This document shows, piece by piece, positions 54,306-64,000 of a stretch of 64,000 nt of DNA. Location: positions 1-64,000 of the forward strand of contig NZ_FOKL01000007.1 in NCBI RefSeq assembly GCF_900112025.1, in the 5' to 3' direction. Every line of letters starts with the position of its first letter. Within the stretch, counting starts at the first letter, position 1. Below the pieces are notes generated by a model. The model saw only the letters and a list, made by a program, of their open reading frames with translations, did not search any database and was not told the DNA's origin. Made by a program: the position numbers and the translations under genes. The DNA comes from Janthinobacterium sp. 344 (GTDB taxonomy: Bacteria > Pseudomonadota > Gammaproteobacteria > Burkholderiales > Burkholderiaceae_D).

Positions 54306-54812
54306 ATGTCAGATACTCAAGCACTTTCCGGCAGCAAACCGGGCGACGGCAAGGACATCGCCGGCCGTGAATTCCTGGCCTTTACCCTGGGCTCGGAAGA
54401 GTACGGCATCGATATCCTGAAGGTCCAGGAAATCCGCGGCTACGAAGCGGTCACGCGCATCGCCAACGCGCCTGAATTCATCAAGGGCGTGATCAACCTG
54501 CGCGGCATCATCATTCCCGTGGTCGATATGCGCATCAAGTTCAACCTGGGCACGCCCGTGTACGACCAGTTCACGGTGGTGATCATCCTGAATATCGGTG
54601 GCCGCATCGTCGGCATGGTGGTCGACAGCGTGTCCGACGTGACCACCCTGAGCCCGGAGCAAGTCAAGCCGGCGCCGGAAATGGGCACGGCCTTCTCGAC
54701 CGACTACATGATCGGCCTGGGCACCATCGACGAGCGCATGCTGATCCTGGTCGACATCGACAAGCTGATGTCGAGCAGCGAGATGGGCCTGATCGACAAG
54801 CTGGCGGCGTAA
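54306..54812 (+). CDS. cheW: Chemotaxis coupling protein CheW
   Basis: 168 aa. Single CheW domain: [45 protein letters not shown], then [15 protein letters not shown] and [11 protein letters not shown]. It bridges receptor tips and the CheA P5 domain. It starts 11 bases after the cheA stop. Confidence 0.97.
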   Translation: MSDTQALSGSKPGDGKDIAGREFLAFTLGSEEYGIDILKVQEIRGYEAVTRIANAPEFIKGVINLRGIIIPVVDMRIKFNLGTPVYDQFTVVIILNIGGRIVGMVVDSVSDVTTLSPEQVKPAPEMGTAFSTDYMIGLGTIDERMLILVDIDKLMSSSEMGLIDKLAA

Positions 54813-55000
54813 GCGCGCTGGCAGGCGGCGCCAGGGGCGCCGCCGTTTCACCGCAAAGCATCACTACAGATATGCATGTACCGGCGCGGGCATTGGCCAG
54901 AGGCGCGCCGGCAGGCTGCAAGGTCCGTCAGAGACCAGGCCACAACACGGCGCCGTCCGGTTGAACGGGCGCCGTTCACACATCTATATTGGAGACTGTA

Positions 55001-56734
55001 ATGAGTTTGCGCGATTTTAAGATAGGCACGCGGCTGGGTTTTGGTTTTGGCAGCATCCTCGCCATCCTGGTGGTGGTGGTCGTCTCGGCGAATGCCCTGA
55101 ATTACCGTAACAAGGCCCAGCTGCTGAGCGGGCTGGCAGTGGCAAGCGAAAAGAATACGCAGGCGTCGCTGATGAAAAGCGCGATGCTGGAAACCGGCAT
55201 CGCCATGCGCAATATCGGCTTGCAGGGCGACGTGGGCCTGATGCAGGCGGAAGAAAACAAGGTGCGCGAGCAGCGCAAATTGTATGACGGCGCGCGCGAG
55301 AAGCTCGCTGGCCTGGGCCTGTCCGACAGCGAGAAGGCGCTGCTGGCGAATATTTCCAAGGTCGATGGCGACGTCGATGCCGCCTTCAAGGAAGCGATGG
55401 GGCAGGTGCTGGCGTTTAACAGCGAAGGCGCCGCCAAGGTCATCGCCACGCGCATCGACCCCTTGAACAAGAAGACGTTGGCCGACATCAACAAGCTGCT
55501 CGACCTGCAGCACGTGGCGCAGCAAAGCTTCATGGACGGCTCGCTGGCGGCCGATGCGCGGCTGATGACGGTACTCTTGATCCTGGGCGGCGTGGCCGTG
55601 GCGATCGGCGCCTGGTGCGCGATTTTCATCACGCGCTCGATCACGCAGCCATTGTCTGGCGCGCTGGCCGTGGCGCAGAAGGTGGCGGCGGGCGAGCTGA
55701 CCTCGCGCGTGGTGGTCGAAGGCAAGGACGAGACGAGCGCGCTGCAGCAGGCGCTGAAGGACATGAACGACAGCCTGGTGCAGACGGTCAGCAATGTGCG
55801 CAACGGTACGGAAACCATCACCGTGGCGTCGCGCGAGATCGCCAGCGGCAATGCGGACCTGTCGGCGCGCACGGAAAACCAGGCCAGTTCGCTGGAAGAG
55901 ACGGCGTCGTCGATGGAGGAACTGACGTCGACCGTGAAGCAGAATGCGGACAATGCGCGCCAGGCCAACCAGCTGGCCGTGTCGGCATCGTCGGTGGCGG
56001 AGCAGGGCGGCAAGGTGGTGGCGCAAGTGGTCGACACCATGGGCTCCATCAAGGACAGTTCGCGCAAGATCGTCGATATCATTGGCGTCATCGATGGCAT
56101 TGCGTTCCAGACGAATATCCTGGCCTTGAATGCGGCCGTGGAAGCGGCGCGCGCGGGCGAGCAGGGACGCGGTTTCGCCGTGGTGGCGACCGAAGTGCGC
56201 AACCTGGCGCAACGCTCGGCCGGCGCGGCGAAGGAGATCAAGGGCCTGATCGGCGACTCGGTGGACAAGGTCGACGCGGGCAGCCGCCTGGTGGACGAGG
56301 CGGGGCAGACCATGGGCCTGATCGTCACCTCGATCCGCCAGGTGGCCGATATCATGGGCGAGATCACGGCGGCGACGCAGGAGCAGAGCCATGGCATCGA
56401 AGAGGTCAACCAGGCCATCGCGCAGATGGACCAGATGACGCAGCAGAACGCGGCGCTGGTCGAGGAAGCGGCGGCGGCGGCCGAAAGCATGCAGGACCAG
56501 GCGCAGATGCTGGCGGACGCCGTCAGCATCTTCAAGCTTGGTGGCGAAAGCCAGGCGCCGGCCGCAGTGCAGGCGGCCGTTGCCGCGCCGGCAAAAGCGG
56601 TGGCGGCGCGTCCGGCCCTGCAGGCGGCAAGTACGGCGCGGGTGGCAAGGGTAGCCAAGGCGGAAAAGGCGGCAGCGCCGGCACCCGCGAAAAAGCTGGC
56701 GGCGGCCGGCGGCGACGATTGGGAAGAGTTTTAA
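55001..56734 (+). CDS. Methyl-accepting chemotaxis protein with CheR/CheB tether
   Basis: 577 aa. Membrane helix 1 ([18 protein letters not shown]), periplasmic four-helix ligand domain (about 35-190), helix 2 ([20 protein letters not shown]), HAMP, and a signalling domain with tip [37 protein letters not shown]. After a long Ala-rich flexible tail the protein ends in DWEEF, equivalent to the NWE(T/S)F pentapeptide that recruits CheR and CheB. Start at 55001 with GGAGA upstream. This class typically senses small organic ligands. Confidence 0.95.
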   Translation: MSLRDFKIGTRLGFGFGSILAILVVVVVSANALNYRNKAQLLSGLAVASEKNTQASLMKSAMLETGIAMRNIGLQGDVGLMQAEENKVREQRKLYDGAREKLAGLGLSDSEKALLANISKVDGDVDAAFKEAMGQVLAFNSEGAAKVIATRIDPLNKKTLADINKLLDLQHVAQQSFMDGSLAADARLMTVLLILGGVAVAIGAWCAIFITRSITQPLSGALAVAQKVAAGELTSRVVVEGKDETSALQQALKDMNDSLVQTVSNVRNGTETITVASREIASGNADLSARTENQASSLEETASSMEELTSTVKQNADNARQANQLAVSASSVAEQGGKVVAQVVDTMGSIKDSSRKIVDIIGVIDGIAFQTNILALNAAVEAARAGEQGRGFAVVATEVRNLAQRSAGAAKEIKGLIGDSVDKVDAGSRLVDEAGQTMGLIVTSIRQVADIMGEITAATQEQSHGIEEVNQAIAQMDQMTQQNAALVEEAAAAAESMQDQAQMLADAVSIFKLGGESQAPAAVQAAVAAPAKAVAARPALQAASTARVARVAKAEKAAAPAPAKKLAAAGGDDWEEF

Positions 56735-56804
56735 GACCTCCCCCGGTCCCGCTAGTTATACTGCAAAGGCATTGTTCAGAGTAGTCATAGAGAGGTAAAA
56801 ACAC

Positions 56805-57677
56805 ATGCCGCAAACTAAAACGGATTCGGTCAAGGAGTTTGACTTCACTGGCAAGGATTTCGAGCGGGTCCGCGCCATGATTTACAAGCGGGCCGGCATC
56901 GCGCTGGCCGACAGCAAGCAGGAGATGGTCTACAGCCGCCTGGCGCGGCGTTTGCGCGCGACCGGCATTTCCTCGTTCGTCCGCTACCTGGACGACCTGG
57001 AAGCGGGCCGCATGGGCGATGAGTGGGAGGCGTTCACGAATGCGCTGACGACCAACCTGACATCGTTCTTCCGCGAGGCGCATCACTTCCCCCTGCTGGC
57101 CGAGCACGTGAAGAAATTGAGCGGGCCGATCACCATCTGGTGTTCGGCCAGTTCCACCGGCGAGGAGCCGTATTCGATCGCCATGACGGTGTGCGAGGCG
57201 TTCAATACCCTGACGCCGCCCGTCACCATCATCGCCACGGACATCGACACGAACGTGCTGGCCACGGCCGCCAATGGCGTCTACAACCTGGATCGCCTGG
57301 ACAAGATGCCGGCCGACCGCGCGCGGCGCTTCTTCTTGCGTGGCAAGGGCGACCGCGAGGGGCAGGTGCGGGTGCGCCCGGAGCTGCGCCAGATGATCAC
57401 CTTCAAGCCGCTCAACCTGCTGGCCGACAGCTGGCCGCTGACGGGGCAGTTCGACGTCATCTTCTGCCGCAACGTGATGATTTATTTTGACAAGGCGACC
57501 CAGCGCAAGATCCTGACGCGCTTTGTGCCATTGATGAAACCCGATGCCCTGCTGTTCGCGGGCCATTCGGAGAATTTTCTGTACGTGTCGGATTCATTGA
57601 AGCTGCGCGGTAAAACAGTTTATGAGCTCGACCAGCCCAGGGGCGGCGCGCCCAAGGCCTCGTTGCATCGTACATGA
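56805..57677 (+). CDS. cheR: Chemotaxis receptor methyltransferase CheR
   Basis: 290 aa. N-terminal CheR helical domain (KDFERVRAMIYKRAGIALADSKQEMVYSRLARRLR) and a SAM-binding domain with IWCSASSTGEEPYSIAM, IIATDIDTNVLATAANGVY and FDVIFCRNVMIYF. It methylates glutamates on receptors; the preceding receptor's DWEEF end should tether it. ATG follows GAGAGGTAAA. Confidence 0.97.
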   Translation: MPQTKTDSVKEFDFTGKDFERVRAMIYKRAGIALADSKQEMVYSRLARRLRATGISSFVRYLDDLEAGRMGDEWEAFTNALTTNLTSFFREAHHFPLLAEHVKKLSGPITIWCSASSTGEEPYSIAMTVCEAFNTLTPPVTIIATDIDTNVLATAANGVYNLDRLDKMPADRARRFFLRGKGDREGQVRVRPELRQMITFKPLNLLADSWPLTGQFDVIFCRNVMIYFDKATQRKILTRFVPLMKPDALLFAGHSENFLYVSDSLKLRGKTVYELDQPRGGAPKASLHRT

Positions 57678-57686
57678 GAGTGAAAT

Positions 57687-58295
57687 ATGAGCCTGGAATC
57701 CAAAGAGCAATTTGCCACTAACGTCTATTACGACAGGACGTTCAATTGTGACGCCGCCAAGATCCTGCCCGGTGAGTACTACTTCACCAACAAGGACATG
57801 TTGATCGTCACCGTGCTCGGCTCCTGCGTATCGGCCTGCATCCGCGACCGTGTCACGGGCCTTGGCGGCATGAATCACTTCATGCTGCCGGACGGCGGCA
57901 GCGATCCGAACAGCCCGATCTCGGCCTCCATGCGCTATGGCACCTACGCCATGGAGATCTTGATCAACGATCTGCTGAAGGCGGGCGCGCGGCGCGAAAA
58001 CATGGAAGCGAAGGTATTCGGCGGCGGCGCCGTGCTGCGCGGCTTCACGGCGATCAACGTGGGCGAGCGCAACGCGGCCTTCGTCATCAACTACCTGAAG
58101 GCGGAAAAGATGCGCGTGGTGGCGGAGGACCTGAACGACATCCACCCGCGCAAGGTGTATTTTTTCCCCCGCAGCGGCAAGGTGCTGGTGAAAAAGCTGA
58201 TGCAGACGCATAACGACACCCTGGTGCGCCGCGAACTCGATTACGCCAGCCGCCTGAAGGTCGCGCCGGTCGGCGGCGAGGTCGAGCTGTTCTGA
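57687..58295 (+). CDS. cheD: Chemoreceptor glutamine deamidase CheD
   Basis: 202 aa. Catalytic Cys in [14 protein letters not shown] and His in [12 protein letters not shown], with the downstream [10 protein letters not shown] and [14 protein letters not shown] conserved. It deamidates receptor glutamines and can interact with CheY-P. It begins nine bases after cheR. Confidence 0.96.
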   Translation: MSLESKEQFATNVYYDRTFNCDAAKILPGEYYFTNKDMLIVTVLGSCVSACIRDRVTGLGGMNHFMLPDGGSDPNSPISASMRYGTYAMEILINDLLKAGARRENMEAKVFGGGAVLRGFTAINVGERNAAFVINYLKAEKMRVVAEDLNDIHPRKVYFFPRSGKVLVKKLMQTHNDTLVRRELDYASRLKVAPVGGEVELF

Positions 58296-58404
58296 TCAAC
58301 ACCCGGGCGTACCTGCCGCGCGTGGCGCCGTGCGGCCAGCGGCGGTGTGCCACGGGGGACTCATTTAATAAGGAATACGGGCCGGCAGGCCCAGAGGATA
58401 ATTT

Positions 58405-59475
58405 ATGAAGATCAAGGTATTGATCGTGGATGATTCGGCGCTGATCCGCAGCGTCATGACGGAAATCGTGAACAGCCAGCCCGACATGGAAGTGGTGGGC
58501 GCGGCGCCCGATCCGCTGGTGGCGCGCGAAATGATCAAGCAGACCAATCCCGATGTGCTGACCCTGGACGTCGAGATGCCGAAGATGGATGGCCTCGATT
58601 TCCTGGAAAAGCTGATGCGTTTGCGCCCGATGCCGGTGCTGATGGTGTCGTCCTTGACGGAGCGCGGCTCGGAAATCACCATGCGCGCGCTGGAACTGGG
58701 CGCCGTCGATTTCGTCACCAAGCCGAAGATCTCGATCCAGAGCGGCATGCGCGAATACACGGACATGATCGCCGATAAAATCCGCGCCGCCTCCAAGGCG
58801 CGCATCCGCGCGCGTACCCTGCCGTCGGCCAGCGACAAGACGGCCGCGCCGCTGCCGGCCTTGCGCAGCCCGCTGACGTCGAGCGAGAAGCTGATCATCG
58901 TGGGGGCGTCCACGGGCGGCACGGAAGCGATCCGCGAATTCCTCATGCAGATGCCGTCCGATTGTCCCGGCATCCTGATCACGCAGCACATGCCCGAAGG
59001 CTTTACGCGCTCGTTCGCGCGGCGCCTCGATTCGCTGTGCAAGATCTCGGTGCAGGAAGCGGCGGGCGGCGAACGCGTGCTGCCCGGCCACGCCTACATC
59101 GCGCCCGGCCATTCGCACCTGACCCTGACGCGCAGCGGCGCCAACTACATGACCAAGATCGACCAGGGCGAACCGGTGAACCGCCACCGCCCGTCCGTCG
59201 ACGTGCTGTTCCGCTCGGCCGCGCAATCGGCCGGCAAGAATGCCGTCGGCGTGATCCTGACCGGCATGGGCAAGGATGGCGCGCAAGGCATGCTGGAGAT
59301 GAAGGCCGCAGGAGCGTATAATTTCGCGCAGGATGAAGCCAGTTGCGTGGTGTTCGGCATGCCGCGCGAGGCGATCGCCATCGGGGCTGCGCATGAGGTC
59401 GGTGCCCTGACGGCGCTGCCCGGCATGGTGCTGGGCCACCTGGCGGCACATGGCATGCGCGCTTTGCGCGTGTAA
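58405..59475 (+). CDS. cheB: Chemotaxis methylesterase CheB
   Basis: 356 aa. N-terminal receiver ([18 protein letters not shown], phospho-Asp in [13 protein letters not shown], Lys in FVTKPKI), linker, and esterase domain with catalytic Ser in [15 protein letters not shown], His in [14 protein letters not shown] and Asp in [10 protein letters not shown]. It removes receptor methyl esters for adaptation. It starts 109 bases after cheD. Confidence 0.97.
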   Translation: MKIKVLIVDDSALIRSVMTEIVNSQPDMEVVGAAPDPLVAREMIKQTNPDVLTLDVEMPKMDGLDFLEKLMRLRPMPVLMVSSLTERGSEITMRALELGAVDFVTKPKISIQSGMREYTDMIADKIRAASKARIRARTLPSASDKTAAPLPALRSPLTSSEKLIIVGASTGGTEAIREFLMQMPSDCPGILITQHMPEGFTRSFARRLDSLCKISVQEAAGGERVLPGHAYIAPGHSHLTLTRSGANYMTKIDQGEPVNRHRPSVDVLFRSAAQSAGKNAVGVILTGMGKDGAQGMLEMKAAGAYNFAQDEASCVVFGMPREAIAIGAAHEVGALTALPGMVLGHLAAHGMRALRV

Positions 59476-59553
59476 GCCACGTTTTATATGATCTGAGGCA
59501 AGTTTGTTCGCCTAAAAGCAACGAAAATGCTATCCTACAACTTGCTGCCGTAG

Positions 59554-59582
59554 TGTCGACCATAATGTCGGCATTCATGTCG
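59554..59582. repeat. Three TGTCG direct repeats with 12-bp period before the second cheY
   Basis: TGTCG occurs at 59554, 59566 and 59578, exactly 12 bases apart, 41-69 bases upstream of the cheY start. Similar spacing is seen in arrays of activator half-sites, but no regulator is identified. Confidence 0.45.
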
Positions 59583-59622
59583 ATATTATTAACAAACCGC
59601 TACAGAAACAACGGAGTTATTC

Positions 59623-60021
59623 ATGGCTGATCCAAAGATGAAATTTTTAGTCGTTGACGATTTTTCGACGATGCGCCGCATTGTCCGGAATCTGTTGAAG
59701 GAACTGGGTTATGCCAACGTCGACGAGGCGGAAGACGGCGTCATGGGCCTGGCCAAGCTGCGCGCGGAATCGTATGATTTCGTCGTCTCGGACTGGAACA
59801 TGCCGAACATGGATGGCCTGACGATGCTGCAGCATATCCGCGCCGATCCGGCACTGGCCAAGCTGCCCGTGCTGATGGTGACGGCTGAAGCGAAAAAGGA
59901 AAACATCATCGCCGCCGCGCAAGCGGGCGCCAGCGGTTATGTCGTCAAGCCGTTCACGGCCGCGACCCTCGATGAAAAGCTGAACAAGATTTTCGAGAAG
60001 CTGGAAAAAGCCGGCGCCTGA
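59623..60021 (+). CDS. cheY: Chemotaxis response regulator CheY
   Basis: 132 aa, closest to classical flagellar-switch Che[26 protein letters not shown], phospho-Asp in [13 protein letters not shown], Thr in [12 protein letters not shown] and Lys in GYVVKPFTA. The motif VDDFSTMRR and WNMPNMDG are those of E. coli CheY, so this copy probably binds FliM. It follows cheB after 147 bases and is closed by a strong terminator. Confidence 0.97.
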   Translation: MADPKMKFLVVDDFSTMRRIVRNLLKELGYANVDEAEDGVMGLAKLRAESYDFVVSDWNMPNMDGLTMLQHIRADPALAKLPVLMVTAEAKKENIIAAAQAGASGYVVKPFTAATLDEKLNKIFEKLEKAGA

Positions 60022-60039
60022 TCCCGGCGTGCGCGCTTG

Positions 60040-60079
60040 AAAAAAAACGCTGCCAGCGCAAGCTGGCAGCGTTTTTTTT
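60040..60079. terminator. Strong bidirectional terminator between cheY and SDR gene
   Basis: Eight A, CGCTGCCAGC, a GCAA loop, GCTGGCAGCG and eight T: an 18-bp perfect stem including the A/T tracts, working for both convergent genes. Confidence 0.95.
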
Positions 60080-60092
60080 CGTCTGTTGCCAG

Positions 60093-60986
60093 TCAGGCCG
60101 CCGGGTGAATGCTGAGCAAGTCGGCGATGCCGATGCGGCGGGCAAAGTCGATGCGCGCCTGCTCGGCCACTTCTGACACGGCCTGCGCGCCGTCGCCGAT
60201 AAAATCGATCACCGTGCGGAACGGGCGCTGGCCGGCCGGCAGGCCTACCACGCGCACGATCTCGCCGGCCACCGCCTGCGGGTCGGCATCGGGCGGTGTC
60301 AGGGCCGACAGGCGTTCTGCCACCTGGTCCATCAAGCCCTCATAGCGCGCATACGCGGCGCTGGTGCTGCGGTCCGCCGGCTTGCCCGCGTTGGGGAAAT
60401 GCGCCGTGCCGCGCGTGAAGGCACCCGGCGTGACGATGGATGTCTCGATGCCAAAGCGCGTCAGTTCATACGCCATCGTGACGGCGATGGAATCCATGGC
60501 CGCCTTGGCCGCCGCGTATGGCCCCATGAACGGCGGAAAGCCGCCGCGCGTGGTGCTGCTGCCGACCCACAGCAGCAAGCCGCTGCCGCGCGCCCGCATG
60601 GCTGGCAGGGCAGCCTTATTGACGCGCTGGGCGCCGATCACGTTGGTGTCGAAGACGTGCTGGATTTCGTCCGGCGCAAACGCTTCCATGGGCCCTGTGA
60701 CAAGGCCGCCCGCATTGTGGACGACGACGTCGAGCCGGCCCTGTTCGGCCAGGATGGCGGCGATGGCGGCGTCGGCCGACGCTTGCGACAGCACGTCCAG
60801 TTCCAGCGCGCGCAGGTCGCCGCCGTGCCTTGCCGCGTCGTCGCGCAGCGCTCGCACGCGCGGCGCATTGCGTCCCTGCGTGTCGCGCATGCTGGCGTAG
60901 ACGATATGGCCGGCGGCGGCCAGCGCGCGGGCGGAGAGGGCGCCGATGCCGGTCGAGGCGCCGGTAATCAAAATGACTTGTTGCAT
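60093..60986 (-). CDS. Short-chain dehydrogenase/reductase
   Basis: 297 aa. NAD(P) site TGASTGIG, HNAG in VVVHNAGGLVTGP, catalytic Ser in WVGSSTTRGGF and YxxxK in YAAAKAAMD. C-terminal part longer than classical SDRs. Start 60986 follows AAAGGA. It is the second of two tandem SDR genes (26 bases apart). Substrate not recognisable; the group includes oxidoreductases acting on ketones. Confidence 0.85.
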   Translation of the reverse strand: MQQVILITGASTGIGALSARALAAAGHIVYASMRDTQGRNAPRVRALRDDAARHGGDLRALELDVLSQASADAAIAAILAEQGRLDVVVHNAGGLVTGPMEAFAPDEIQHVFDTNVIGAQRVNKAALPAMRARGSGLLLWVGSSTTRGGFPPFMGPYAAAKAAMDSIAVTMAYELTRFGIETSIVTPGAFTRGTAHFPNAGKPADRSTSAAYARYEGLMDQVAERLSALTPPDADPQAVAGEIVRVVGLPAGQRPFRTVIDFIGDGAQAVSEVAEQARIDFARRIGIADLLSIHPAA

Positions 60987-61011
60987 GATGGTGTCCTTTG
61001 CCAGATCCAGG

Positions 61012-61764
61012 TTACACGAGGCCGCCATTGGCGCGTAAAGTCTGGCCATTCACCCAGCGGCCATCCGGCCCGGCCAGGAAGGCCACGGCGGCGGCGATGT
61101 CGTCCGGCGTGCCCAGGCGTTCCAGCGGCGCCATCTTGCGCATGCGTTCGATGGTCTCTTCCGTCTTGCCGTTCAAGAACAGGGCCGTGGCCGTGGGGCC
61201 GGGGGCGACGGCGTTGACGGTGATATTCTTGCCGCGTAATTCCTTGGCGAAGATATTCGTCATCGTCTCGATGGCCGCCTTGGTGGCGCCGTAGACGGAA
61301 TAGCCGGGCAGGGCCAGGCCGATCACGCTGGTCGAGAAATTGACCACGCTGCCGCCGTGGCGCAGGCGCGTCGCCGCCTGGCGCATGGTGTTGAAGCTGC
61401 CCTTGACGTTGATGGCGAACAGGCTGTCGAAGGTGGCGTCGTCCGTGTCGGCCAGGGCGGGCAGCACCGGCGGCATGATGCCCGCATTGTTGACCAGCAC
61501 GTCGACGCCGCCGAAGGCCGCTTCGGCCGCGTCGAACAGGGCCTGCACGTCGGCCGCATCGGCCACGTTGGCTTTGACGGCGATGGCGCTGCCGCCATCG
61601 GCCGCGATGGCCGCCACCAGCGCGTCCGCTTCGATATTGCCGCTGGCGTAATTGACGACGACGTGCATGCCATCGCGCGCCAGGCGGCGGGCGATGGCGG
61701 CGCCGATGCCGCGCGATGCGCCCGTGACGATGGCGACCTTGGCGGGCTTGGCTGCTGTGTTCAT
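61012..61764 (-). CDS. Short-chain dehydrogenase/reductase (FabG-like)
   Basis: 250 aa classical SDR. VTGASRGIG, VNNAGIMPPV, catalytic Ser in VNFSTSVIG, YxxxK in YGATKAAIETM, and the C-terminal RLGTPDDIAAAVAFLAGPDGRWVNGQTLRANGG. NADPH preference is suggested by Arg after GAS. It starts the two-gene SDR operon; substrate unknown. Confidence 0.87.
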   Translation of the reverse strand: MNTAAKPAKVAIVTGASRGIGAAIARRLARDGMHVVVNYASGNIEADALVAAIAADGGSAIAVKANVADAADVQALFDAAEAAFGGVDVLVNNAGIMPPVLPALADTDDATFDSLFAINVKGSFNTMRQAATRLRHGGSVVNFSTSVIGLALPGYSVYGATKAAIETMTNIFAKELRGKNITVNAVAPGPTATALFLNGKTEETIERMRKMAPLERLGTPDDIAAAVAFLAGPDGRWVNGQTLRANGGLV

Positions 61765-61980
61765 GGTGTTTCTCCTGTGGTGGTGGGAGGCGCGGAATGC
61801 CGAGCCAGTGCAGTCATTGTGATCTTTATTTGCCGGTGGATAAAGATGGTGAAAATGATTTCAGTGTGCAAACTGCATTAACAATGATTGTTGCGCCATC
61901 TGGCACGGTGTGGGCAGGAATACCCCCTTTATCGGCCGGGCGCGCCTGCCTATAGTGACGCTTTTTCCATGGAGGCCTGC

Positions 61981-62520
61981 ATGTCCCGGCAACTATCCCT
62001 CATCCGATTCTCCCTTGTTGTCCTTGCCGCCGGCGCACTGTTCCTGCTGCTGGCCAACTATGCCTATTCTTTTACCGGCCGCCAGAAGGCGCCCGCCATG
62101 CAAGCGTCCGTCACCTATCTGTACCTGCTGCGCAAGACGCCTTTTTTCACGCGCTTGACGACGGTGCAGCTGCGCGACGTCATCGCGCATGCGCAGGAGT
62201 GGGAGGTGCAGCCCGGGACCGCGATCGCCGACAGCGCTTACGACGATGGTGCCATCTGGATCCTGCTCGATGGCGGCTGGCAGGTGGAGGCGGACGGCAA
62301 GGTGTATCCCGCGCTGCATGACGAGGCGGGGAAATGGTATGGCGGCCCCGCCACGCAGGGGGCGGCGGTGGCATCGCGGCTGGTGGTCAGCCAGCACAGC
62401 TATGTGATGCGGATCAGCGGGGCCGAGTTTGCCCGCCTGCGCCAACAGGGCGCCGACGTCGACACGCATCTGCGCCTGGGCGAGGCGTATTACGGGCGAA
62501 TCCTGCGGCCCGCCGGCTGA
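61981..62520 (+). CDS. Hypothetical membrane-anchored protein, possibly cyclic-nucleotide-binding-like
   Basis: 179 aa. One N-terminal membrane helix (FSLVVLAAGALFLLLANYAY). The soluble part reads TPFFTRLTTVQLRDVIAHAQEWEVQPGTAI...DDGAIWILLDGGWQVEADGKV, whose order of a leading helix, PG turn and beta-roll recalls cNMP-binding domains, although the phosphate-binding cassette is not recognisable. ATG 61981 has GGAGG five bases upstream. The soluble domain probably faces the periplasm or cytosol depending on topology; undecided. Confidence 0.6.
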   Translation: MSRQLSLIRFSLVVLAAGALFLLLANYAYSFTGRQKAPAMQASVTYLYLLRKTPFFTRLTTVQLRDVIAHAQEWEVQPGTAIADSAYDDGAIWILLDGGWQVEADGKVYPALHDEAGKWYGGPATQGAAVASRLVVSQHSYVMRISGAEFARLRQQGADVDTHLRLGEAYYGRILRPAG

Positions 62521-62644
62521 GCGCGGGAAATTGCGCAAAGGAATGAAATATTTCTCAAAGTTAACTTTACACGTCAAATAATTTGGCCCATGATCGCTGC
62601 AGTATTCCCCCTTTGTCCCCGACCCCGACAAGAAGGAGCGCACC

Positions 62645-63097
62645 ATGCGCCGAGCACCCGTATTATTTTTCGCCCTGAGCACGGCCTTGCTGGCAGCGTG
62701 CGGCGTGAGCCTTGAGCAAGCCGCCGTCGCGCCTGTCGCGTCTGTCGAGATGCAGGAGCCGGCCGCGCAGCTGCCTGCCGAAGGCGATGCCCGGCACGCC
62801 TATCTGCACCGTGTGGGGGGCCGCGATTATGTCAGCCTGAGCCAGCATGGTCCCGAGGGCGGCTTGCCGATACTCACGGGGACGCAGCGCCATGCGCACG
62901 CCATCCGCCTGCTGGCAGCCGATCCGGCCCAGGTGCGGGCCATCCTGCGCAGCCTGAGGCTGCCTGCGAAGCAGCGCAAGCTGTGGGCGGGCGAGGAAAT
63001 CGTCCTCGATGCGGCCAGCTATGACATGTTGCAAGCGGCACGCGGCAGCAACAAGCCGCTGTTTGCCGAGCTCAGGCTGGTAGGGATGGAGAAGTAA
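62645..63097 (+). CDS. Hypothetical lipoprotein
   Basis: 150 aa. Lipoprotein signal RRAPVLFFALSTALLAACGV with lipobox LAAC. The mature region includes AYLHRVGGRDYVSLSQHGPEGG and a C-terminal FAELRLVGMEK. No family recognised. ATG follows AAGAAGGAGCGC. A perfect 12-base palindrome (AAAGTTAACTTT, 62557-62568) lies upstream and may be promoter-associated. Confidence 0.65.
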   Translation: MRRAPVLFFALSTALLAACGVSLEQAAVAPVASVEMQEPAAQLPAEGDARHAYLHRVGGRDYVSLSQHGPEGGLPILTGTQRHAHAIRLLAADPAQVRAILRSLRLPAKQRKLWAGEEIVLDAASYDMLQAARGSNKPLFAELRLVGMEK

Positions 63098-63106
63098 TAA
63101 AGGAAA

Positions 63107-63124
63107 CGGGGCCGAACGGCCCCG
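63107..63124. terminator. Hairpin after the lipoprotein gene
   Basis: CGGGGCC-GAAC-GGCCCCG: a stable 7-bp stem ten bases after the stop codon. No T-tract follows, so termination would need Rho or the adjacent repeat element. Confidence 0.5.
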
Positions 63125-63148
63125 CTGTGACGGCGTTTGAAACATCGG

Positions 63149-63250
63149 ACAAAACCGTAGCGAGCGGCAGAGCGTTGTGGCCGGGAAGCGCAACCGTGCT
63201 GAAGCACGGTGAGCATCGCAGGCCGCAAGGCGCGACGCGCAGCAGGGGTT
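63149..63250. repeat. Structured intergenic repeat, copy B
   Basis: Begins with the same 22 bases as copy A (63149-63170) and continues colinearly with it, including TTGTGGCC/GGCCGCAA and the apical CCGTGCT/AGCACGG. Differences from copy A in both stems are compensatory. It lies between the convergent lipoprotein and panC genes. Confidence 0.75.
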
Positions 63251-63258
63251 GTTGTATG

Positions 63259-64000
<742 letters not shown>

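Overview
The window is GC-rich and densely coded, apparently from a Betaproteobacterium of the Oxalobacteraceae, most like Janthinobacterium or a close relative. This is inferred from the flhDC-motAB-che layout, the PEP-CTERM protein, the Burkholderiales-style lipoproteins and the codon bias; no rRNA or tRNA is present to confirm it. 57 protein genes are annotated, two of them cut by the window edges. No insertion sequence, prophage, CRISPR array or pseudogene was seen.

Layout. 1-8.4 kb: a LamB-type porin diverges from a polyol uptake operon (binding protein, two permeases, ATPase, mannitol 2-dehydrogenase) followed by two tandem AraC regulators. 8.5-15 kb: phytase-like lipoprotein, S9 peptidase, a GST/HxlR divergent pair and a small secreted protein. 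15-18.2 kb: an HD-GYP phosphodiesterase and a PAS-containing chemoreceptor. 18.2-26.3 kb: DUF2071 protein, 3-hydroxybutyrate dehydrogenase, and an AraC regulator divergent from an operon of an alkyl-DHAP-synthase-like flavoenzyme, a GlpD-like dehydrogenase, a small protein without a standard start codon, and an FGGY kinase. 26.3-30.4 kb: a Fur-box-preceded TonB receptor and a diguanylate cyclase. 30.8-34.7 kb: aminotransferase, EamA transporter and a divergent MocR regulator. 34.7-43.7 kb: PEP-CTERM protein, HtpG with a heat-shock promoter, and several unassigned membrane or secreted proteins, including a MORN-repeat/LRR pair. 43.8-46.5 kb: a kynurenine operon (kynU-kynA-hydrolase) without kynB. 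46.5-60.1 kb: flagellar master regulator and chemotaxis cluster, flhD-flhC-methyltransferase-motA-motB-cheZ-like-cheY-cheA-cheW-mcp-cheR-cheD-cheB-cheY, closed by a strong bidirectional terminator. 60.1-64 kb: two SDR enzymes, a membrane protein, a lipoprotein and the 3' part of panC.

The best candidates for new biology are: (1) the ether-lipid-like flavoenzyme/GlpD/FGGY operon with its non-canonically started small gene; (2) a family of structured repeats sitting only in convergent intergenic gaps, two of which show compensatory base changes; (3) two tandem sigma-28-type promoters plus a 21-bp perfect palindrome upstream of flhDC; (4) a small CheZ-like protein between motB and the first cheY, and triplicated YGFF-x-PL motifs in the CheA linker.
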